This document shows positions 49,648 through 55,006 of a stretch of DNA of 55,006 nt, piece by piece (position 1 is the stretch's first letter; the number at the start of each line of letters is the position of its first letter). Both the position numbers and the translations under genes were made by a program. Below the pieces are notes generated by a model, which searched no databases, was not told where the DNA came from, and saw only the letters and a program-made list of their open reading frames with translations. This stretch comes from CAYVFC01 sp964450715 (GTDB taxonomy: Bacteria; Myxococcota_A; Polyangia; Polyangiales; JAFGIB01), in NCBI GenBank assembly GCA_964450715.1, contig CAYVFC010000046.1, positions 1 through 55,006 on the forward strand. Direction: 5' to 3'.

Positions 49648-51852
49648 ATGTCGAAGATAATCGCAGCCGCGGGCATTCGGGGTGCATACCAGTTTGTTGC
49701 CGAGGCAAAGCAGAAGCTGGAGGCCGCGCTCAAGAAGCACGGCCCCGACCAGGAAGTCGCCTTCCCCAATACCGGTTACTACTTGCCGGTCATCTACGGG
49801 ATGCTGGGCATCCAGGTGAAGACCCTGGGCGACCTGCAGGGCATCGTACAGAGGTGCGAGCTGTTGCTGCCGCCCAAGGTCAAGGAAAAGACCCACCTGC
49901 CCTACCTCGGGCCGGCGCTGGACGCGGGCATGGTGACCCTGTTCGCGCAGGAGGCCATCGAGGCCATCCGCTACGTGGAGCAGCCCGATTACTACGTGCG
50001 CGGAGAGGACATCACCGAGGAGAACATCTGGCTGGGCGCCGCCGATGACATCATCCTGCGCAAGCGCGGCGTGGAGTTCGTGGACGGCACCGCGCCCGGC
50101 TTTGCCGCCATTCTCGGCTCCGCTCCCAACCCGGACGTGGCGGCCAAGATCGCGGAGGAGCTGCAGCGCAAGAACCTCTATGTGTTCATGGCTGGCTCGC
50201 ACAACGGCAAGACCTTTGCCGAGCAGCTCAAGGAAGCGGGCGTGCAGCTCGGCTGGGGCACCCGGCTGGTGTCGTTCGGGCCGGAGACCTCGGCGGCCGT
50301 GTTCGCCTTCGGTTTCGCCACCCGCGCGGCCATGAGCTTCGGGGGCCTGGAGCCGGGTGACTTCCGCAAGATCCTCATCTACAACAAGGACCGGGTCTAC
50401 GCCTTTGCCCTGACCTTCGGCCAGGTGATCGACTCCTGGTACGCCACGGGTCTGGGAGCGGTCAACTACGGCTTCCCGGTCATCGCCGACACCCCCATCC
50501 CGCAGGTGCTGCCCACGGGCGTGTGCACCTACGAGCACGTGGTCAGCAACATCCCGTACGAGGAGATGGTGCAGAAGGCCACCGAGGTGCGCGGTCTCAA
50601 GGTCAAGGTCGCCGAGGTGCCCATCCCGGTATCCTACGGCGCGGCCTTCGAGGGCGAGCGCGTGCGCGGCGACGACATCTACACGGAGATGGGTGGCGGC
50701 CGCACGCAGGCGGTGGAGTGGACCACCATGCTGGACATGAACCAGGTCGAGGACGGCAAGATCGAGGTCATCGGCCCCGATCTCAAGGACATCAAGGCGG
50801 GAGACAAGCTGCCGCTGGCCATCAAGGTCGAGGTCGCCGGTCGCGAGATGCAGGCCGACTTCGAGCCCATCCTGGAACGGCAGATCCACCACCTGATCAA
50901 CTTCGCCCAGGGAATGATGCACATCGGGCAGCGCGACATCGCCTGGGTGCGTATCGCCAAGCAAGCGGTGGAAAAGGGCTTCACCCTGAGCCACATCGGC
51001 AGCATCCTGCACGCCAAGTACCACGAGGACTTCGGCAGCATTCTCGACAAGGTGCAGGTCAAGATCTACACCGACCAGAAAGAGGTGGAGAAGGTGCTGG
51101 CCGACGCGCGCGCGGTCTACAAGAAGAGGGACGAGCGCATCGCCGGTATGACCGACGAGGACACCGACCCCTTCTTCAGCTGCACGCTCTGCCAGAGCTT
51201 CGCTCCCAGCCACGTCTGCGTGGTCACCCCGGAGCGTACCGGGCTGTGCGGCGCCTACTCCTGGCTCGACTGCAAGGCGTCCAACCAGATCAACCCGACC
51301 GGCCCCAACCAGCCCATCCCCAAGGGCACGGTGCTGGACGCGGTCTACGGTCAGTGGTCGGGCGTCAACGCGTTTGTGACCAAGGCCTCGCGCGGCAAGG
51401 TCGAGCGCTACGATGCTTACAGCATCATGCGCGAGCCCATGACCAGCTGCGGTTGCTTCGAGTGCCTGGCCGCGGTGCTGCCCATGTGCAACGGCGTGAT
51501 GATCGTCGACCGCGACTACACCGACATGACGCCCTGCGGCATGAAGTTCACCACCCTGGCCGGTAGCGTGGGCGGTGGCAACGTGACCCCGGGCTTCGTG
51601 GGACACTCGAAGTACTACATCACCAGCCGCAAGTTCGTCTCTGCCGAGGGCGGGCTGAAGCGGATCGTATGGATGCCCAAGCGCCTCAAGGAGGAGATCA
51701 AGGAGCGCTTCCTAAAGCGCGCCGAGGAGGAGGGCATCCCGGACCTGCTCGACCGTATCGCGGACGAGACGGTGGGCACCACGGAAGAAGAAGTGCTTCC
51801 GTTCCTCGAAGAGAAGAAGCACCCGGCCATCAGCATGGATCCGATGATGTAG
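49648..51852 (+). CDS. acsB: Acetyl-CoA synthase
   Basis: Condenses CO, a methyl group and CoA into acetyl-CoA. 734 residues. The A-cluster ligands are C512, C515, C524 and C534, and the Cys-Gly-Cys at 601-603. Their spacing is the same as in the Moorella enzyme. The N-terminal domain that contacts CO dehydrogenase (PNTGYYLPVIYGMLGI) is present, so this is the long bacterial form. An ACAAGGAGAAAG site precedes the ATG. It lies 14 bases before acsC. Confidence 0.97.
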   Translation: MSKIIAAAGIRGAYQFVAEAKQKLEAALKKHGPDQEVAFPNTGYYLPVIYGMLGIQVKTLGDLQGIVQRCELLLPPKVKEKTHLPYLGPALDAGMVTLFAQEAIEAIRYVEQPDYYVRGEDITEENIWLGAADDIILRKRGVEFVDGTAPGFAAILGSAPNPDVAAKIAEELQRKNLYVFMAGSHNGKTFAEQLKEAGVQLGWGTRLVSFGPETSAAVFAFGFATRAAMSFGGLEPGDFRKILIYNKDRVYAFALTFGQVIDSWYATGLGAVNYGFPVIADTPIPQVLPTGVCTYEHVVSNIPYEEMVQKATEVRGLKVKVAEVPIPVSYGAAFEGERVRGDDIYTEMGGGRTQAVEWTTMLDMNQVEDGKIEVIGPDLKDIKAGDKLPLAIKVEVAGREMQADFEPILERQIHHLINFAQGMMHIGQRDIAWVRIAKQAVEKGFTLSHIGSILHAKYHEDFGSILDKVQVKIYTDQKEVEKVLADARAVYKKRDERIAGMTDEDTDPFFSCTLCQSFAPSHVCVVTPERTGLCGAYSWLDCKASNQINPTGPNQPIPKGTVLDAVYGQWSGVNAFVTKASRGKVERYDAYSIMREPMTSCGCFECLAAVLPMCNGVMIVDRDYTDMTPCGMKFTTLAGSVGGGNVTPGFVGHSKYYITSRKFVSAEGGLKRIVWMPKRLKEEIKERFLKRAEEEGIPDLLDRIADETVGTTEEEVLPFLEEKKHPAISMDPMM

Positions 51853-51865
51853 AAAGGAAAACGTC

Positions 51866-53212
51866 ATGGCACTTACAGGAATCCAGATCTTCAAGTTTCT
51901 ACCCAAGACCAACTGCAAGGAGTGCGGGGTGCCGACCTGTCTCGCCTTCGCCATGTCGCTGGCGCAGGGCAAGGCCGAGCTCAGCAAGTGCCCCTACGTC
52001 TCCGAGGAGGCCAAGGCGGCGCTCAGCGAGGCCAGTGCGCCGCCCATCCGCACCGTGACCATCGGCGACGGGGACGCGGCGGTGAAGGTCGGCGGCGAGA
52101 CGGTGCTGTTCCGTCACGAGAAGACCTTCGTCAACAAGACCGGCCTGGCCATGCTGATCACCGATGCCATGGACGACGGCGAGGTCGCAGCGCGCGTCAA
52201 GCGCTTCGGCGAGCTCAGCTACAACCGCGTGGGGCTTACCCTGCGCGGGGATCTGCTGGCGCTCAAGAGCAATGACGCGGGCAAGATGACCGCGCTCATC
52301 GACAAGGTGAAGGACGCACCCAACGCGGCCATCATCCTGATAGCCGAGGACGCTGCCGTGCTCAAGGCGGGAGCCGAGGCGCTCAAGGGCAAGAAGCCGC
52401 TCTTGTACGCGGCTACCGCTGCCAACGTCGACGCCGTGGGCGCGCTGGCCAAGGAGCAGGGCTGTCCGGTGGCGATCAAGGCCGAGAACCTGGACGGCGT
52501 GTCCGCGCTCACCGAGAAGCTGGAAGGTATGGGCGTCAAGGACATCGTCATCGACAGCGGCGCGCGTGCCCTCAAGCAGGCGTTCACCGATCAGGTGGCG
52601 CTGAGGCGCGGCCCGCTGGCCAAGAACAAGGCCTGGGGCTACCCGACCATCGCCTTCCCGGGTGAGATGGCCGGCGGGGACGCGATCAAGGAGGCGCTGT
52701 ATGCCGCGACCTTCGTCGCCAAGTATGGCGCCATCGTGGTGCTGTCGGATTTCCAGGGCGAGACGCTGTTCCCGTTGCTGCTGGAGCGGCTGAACATCTA
52801 CACCGACCCGCAGCGTCCCATGGTCACCGAGCCCAAGGTCTACGAGATCGGCAACGCGAGCGAGGAATCGCTGCTGCTGGTGACCAGCAACTTCGCTCTC
52901 ACCTACTTCATCGTGTCGGGCGAGATCGAGGCCAGCCGCGTGGGCACCTACCTGCTGGTGGTCGATACCGAGGGCCTATCGGTGCTCACCGCCTGGGCCG
53001 CGGGCAAGTTCGCCGGCGACCTGGTGGGCATGGCGGCCAAGAAGGCCGGCATCGGCGACAAGCTGAAGAAGAAGAAGATCGTCATCCCCGGGCTGGCCGC
53101 TGTGATCAGCGGCGAGCTGGAGGAAGAGCTGGGCTCGGACTGGGAAGTCATGATCGGGCCCAGGGAAGCCGCGCACATCGTGCCGTATCTCAAGCAGCAG
53201 ACCGCGGCCTGA
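51866..53212 (+). CDS. acsC: Corrinoid iron-sulfur protein, large subunit
   Basis: 448 residues. The N-terminal [4Fe-4S] domain has C17, C20, C25 and C42 (TNCKECGVPTC). A TIM barrel follows, then a C-terminal cobamide-binding region (SVLTAWAAGKFAGDLVGMAA, GLAAVISGELEEELG). With AcsD it shuttles the methyl group from AcsE to AcsB. An AGAAAGGAAAACG site lies before the ATG. Usual length; all ligands look intact. Confidence 0.96.
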   Translation: MALTGIQIFKFLPKTNCKECGVPTCLAFAMSLAQGKAELSKCPYVSEEAKAALSEASAPPIRTVTIGDGDAAVKVGGETVLFRHEKTFVNKTGLAMLITDAMDDGEVAARVKRFGELSYNRVGLTLRGDLLALKSNDAGKMTALIDKVKDAPNAAIILIAEDAAVLKAGAEALKGKKPLLYAATAANVDAVGALAKEQGCPVAIKAENLDGVSALTEKLEGMGVKDIVIDSGARALKQAFTDQVALRRGPLAKNKAWGYPTIAFPGEMAGGDAIKEALYAATFVAKYGAIVVLSDFQGETLFPLLLERLNIYTDPQRPMVTEPKVYEIGNASEESLLLVTSNFALTYFIVSGEIEASRVGTYLLVVDTEGLSVLTAWAAGKFAGDLVGMAAKKAGIGDKLKKKKIVIPGLAAVISGELEEELGSDWEVMIGPREAAHIVPYLKQQTAA

Positions 53213-53299
53213 GAAACGGTAACCACGTAGACAGATAGGGAGGCGTTTGAACCTTTTCAGCTGGCGGCGCCCCGGGCGGGGCGCCGCAGGAGGAAAGCG

Positions 53300-54187
53300 A
53301 TGTTAGTGATCGCAGAGAATATCAACATCATGTCCAAGAGCCTGGGCCCCGCCATGCGGGAGAGAAAGCCCGAGCCCATCCAGGCCATGGCCAAGAAGCT
53401 GGCCGAGAACGGAGCGGACTTTCTGGACATCAACATCGGACCGGCTCGCAAGGGTGGACCCGAGCTGATGGACTTCGTGGTGCGCACCGTGCAGGAGGTG
53501 GTGCAGAAGCCGCTCTGCCTCGACACCATGAACGTGGAGGCCATGGAGGCCGGGTTGAAGGCCCACAACGACGCGTGGGGCAAGCCTATCCTCAACTCCA
53601 TCATGGCGCGGCCCGAGCGGATGGATGCGCTGTTTCCGCTGGCGCAGAAGCACGGCTGCAACGTGATCGCGCTGCTCTACGGCCCGGAGGGGCTTCCCCG
53701 CGACGCCAACGAGCGCGGCGAGCTGGCCGCTACCCTGCAGTTCCGCTGCATGGAGGCGGGCATCCCCGAGGACATGGTCTTTTACGATCCGATCGTGGTG
53801 CCGGTGAACTCGCAGCAGCAGCAGTTGCTGGGCTGCACCGAGTTCATGAAGATGCTGCCCGACATGGCGCCCACGGCCAAGTCGACCTGCGGGCTCAGCA
53901 ACTCGTCCAACGGGTGCCCGGACAATTTAAGGGACATCGTCAACCAGACCTACCTCATCATTCTCAAGCGCAACAACATGAAGTCGGCCATCCTCGACGG
54001 CCTGGACACCCGCATCCTGGGCATTGCCAAGGGTAAGGAGCCCAAGCTGGAAGAGCTGATCGGCAAGGTCGAGGACGGCGAGAGCATCGACATGGGTGCG
54101 CTGAGCAAGGAAGAGCAGGACTACGTGAAGACGGCCAGGCTGCTGCTGGGCGAGTCGCTGTACTCCGACTCGTGGCTGGAGCTCTGA
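53300..54187 (+). CDS. acsE: Methyl-THF:corrinoid iron-sulfur protein methyltransferase
   Basis: Transfers the methyl group from methyl-THF to Co(I) of AcsC/AcsD. A 295-residue pterin-binding TIM barrel starting LVIAENINIMSKSLGPAM, with GADFLDINIGPA, CLDTMNVEAMEAGLKA, YDPIVVPVN and CGLSNSSNGC, where an Asn helps protonate the substrate. It is about 30 residues longer than the Moorella enzyme (262). AGGAGGAAAG precedes the ATG. The cluster lacks a methylene-THF reductase, so its substrate must be made by an enzyme encoded elsewhere. Confidence 0.95.
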   Translation: MLVIAENINIMSKSLGPAMRERKPEPIQAMAKKLAENGADFLDINIGPARKGGPELMDFVVRTVQEVVQKPLCLDTMNVEAMEAGLKAHNDAWGKPILNSIMARPERMDALFPLAQKHGCNVIALLYGPEGLPRDANERGELAATLQFRCMEAGIPEDMVFYDPIVVPVNSQQQQLLGCTEFMKMLPDMAPTAKSTCGLSNSSNGCPDNLRDIVNQTYLIILKRNNMKSAILDGLDTRILGIAKGKEPKLEELIGKVEDGESIDMGALSKEEQDYVKTARLLLGESLYSDSWLEL

Positions 54188-54197
54188 CCTTCTACAC

Positions 54198-54869
54198 ATG
54201 CCCTCCGGTAAAAAGCTCGACCTCGTAGAGCAGGACAATCTCGAGGTCGCGCAGCGCCTGGCGCAACAGCGCTGGCGGTCGCTGGATCCGAAACAGCAGG
54301 CCGCCCGCGCGGGCGTCGGGGCGCGTCCAACGGGCGACGGGCAACACATCGTCTCGGTTTCGTACTTCGCCCAGAAAATCGAGGTGACGCATCCCGGGGG
54401 AGAGGTGCGACGCGCCGACGTGAGCGATCCGCTCAAGCTCCCGGAGCAGATCCTGGTGTTGCACTACCTCTGCTCCGAGGGGCCGGTCCCGGAAGGGGAC
54501 CGCATCATTGCCTACAGCGAGATACCGGACGGCAAGTTCTACGACGACGCGTATCAGCGGCGGACCAAGAACTTCTTGCTCGCGGTGTTCGGCAAGGATC
54601 CCGACAAGATGGCCGCGGCCGCAAAGGCGTTGAAAGCCGATCCGGCGGAGCTCGGGGATGTATCGGTGCGGGTTCGGGCCCTTCCCATGATCGACATCTA
54701 CCCGGTGCTGTACCGGGGCGACGAGGAGTTTCCCGCGGAAGCCGCGGTGCTGCTCGGGGAACGCATTCAGGCGTTTTTCAGCGCCGAGGACACGGCGATA
54801 GTGGCGGGGCTCACCGTGAGCTATCTGGCACGGGCGGCGGCCAAACAGAAGGCCGGGGGTAGCGCTTAG
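54198..54869 (+). CDS. DUF3786 protein linked to the acs cluster
   Basis: A 223-residue soluble protein fitting DUF3786: LAQQRWRSLDPKQQAARAGV near the start, ILVLHYLCSEGPVP, then LPMIDIYPVLYRGDEEFPAE and VAGLTVSYLARAAA at the end. Function unknown. The family is often found beside acetyl-CoA pathway or corrinoid genes in anaerobes. It starts ten bases after acsE, so probably belongs to the operon. Confidence 0.75.
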   Translation: MPSGKKLDLVEQDNLEVAQRLAQQRWRSLDPKQQAARAGVGARPTGDGQHIVSVSYFAQKIEVTHPGGEVRRADVSDPLKLPEQILVLHYLCSEGPVPEGDRIIAYSEIPDGKFYDDAYQRRTKNFLLAVFGKDPDKMAAAAKALKADPAELGDVSVRVRALPMIDIYPVLYRGDEEFPAEAAVLLGERIQAFFSAEDTAIVAGLTVSYLARAAAKQKAGGSA

Positions 54870-55006
54870 GGGCGCGTATCGATGTTTGAAACGACGTCGG
54901 CCAATCCATCCCGAAAACCGGCTTACGTCCTCGGGCCGCCTCGTCACGTAGGTGGGTACGCTCCTCGGCGGCCCTGCGGGCGCGCTCGGTTTTTCGGGCG
55001 CCTTGG
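54870..55006. other. Window end, no supported feature
   Basis: 137 bases after the DUF3786 stop. No gene start or RNA can be supported before the window ends. Confidence 0.5.

Noticed and set aside
47611..51606. Very long minus-strand open frame opposite cooS and acsB
   Set aside because: It is antisense to two certain genes, is low-complexity His/Gly/Asp-rich, and arises from GC-rich codon bias.

Overview
The window is about 55 kb of GC-rich bacterial DNA, on one scaffold with a single 100-N gap (10591-10690). It reads as a Wood-Ljungdahl (acetyl-CoA pathway) anaerobe: the right end carries formate-THF ligase, FolD, both corrinoid iron-sulfur protein subunits, CO dehydrogenase, acetyl-CoA synthase, the methyltransferase AcsE and two maturation/activation factors. 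RsgA, strong Shine-Dalgarno sites, sigma70-like promoters and a tRNA with encoded CCA show it is a bacterium. A Desulfobacterota-like or deep actinobacterial/clostridial lineage would fit, but nothing here fixes the phylum. The dispersed repeats and the scaffold gap suggest a metagenome-assembled genome.

Layout. (1) 0.1-13 kb: loosely organised genes, including an MscS channel, a solitary Dam-like methylase, divergent arsM/arsR with a clear palindromic operator, a PAS-GGDEF cyclase, a membrane metallophosphoesterase, several SAM methyltransferases, RsgA, a toroid-fold protein, a DUF3795 protein, a VOC protein and an ACR3 arsenite exporter. The 9.4-10.9 kb part is full of short repeats, a truncated AraC gene and the gap. 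(2) 12.9-18.3 kb: orphan genes (an HTH relic, a Pro-rich protein, an HTH/zinc-finger protein) and a 1032-residue membrane protein gene bracketed by 34-bp direct repeats. (3) 18.5-36.8 kb: fifteen genes all on the minus strand, forming a defence/repair island. In transcription order: excisionase-like HTH, HsdM, HsdS, a HEPN-like protein, DarT, DarG, HsdR; then XRE, ImmA/IrrE-type peptidase, a small zinc/HNH-like protein, a four-helix membrane protein and an MBL-fold protein; then Hen1, Pnkp and a PIN-like nuclease. (4) 37-39.8 kb: a Cys/His-rich protein, a small coupled ORF and a large serine recombinase whose reading frame runs through a terminator into an antisense tRNA-Asn(GTT). This is a likely integration boundary. 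(5) 40.4-54.9 kb: the fhs-folD-acsV-cooC-orf71-acsD-cooS-acsB-acsC-acsE-DUF3786 cluster, all on the plus strand.

How the parts work together. In the acetyl-CoA cluster, Fhs and FolD take formate to methylene-THF. AcsE moves the methyl group from methyl-THF to the corrinoid protein AcsC/AcsD. CooS makes CO and AcsB joins CO, methyl and CoA. CooC loads nickel and AcsV reductively reactivates the corrinoid protein. Formate dehydrogenase and methylene-THF reductase are not in the window. In the island, DNA modification/restriction, ADP-ribosylation of DNA (DarTG), candidate RNases (PIN, HEPN) and an RNA end-healing, ligating and 2'-O-methylating complex (Pnkp/Hen1) lie together. The best candidates for an undescribed system are the XRE-ImmA-HNH-TM-MBL five-gene set and the PIN nuclease following Pnkp-Hen1. 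All functional statements rest on motif recognition by eye; no database search was run.
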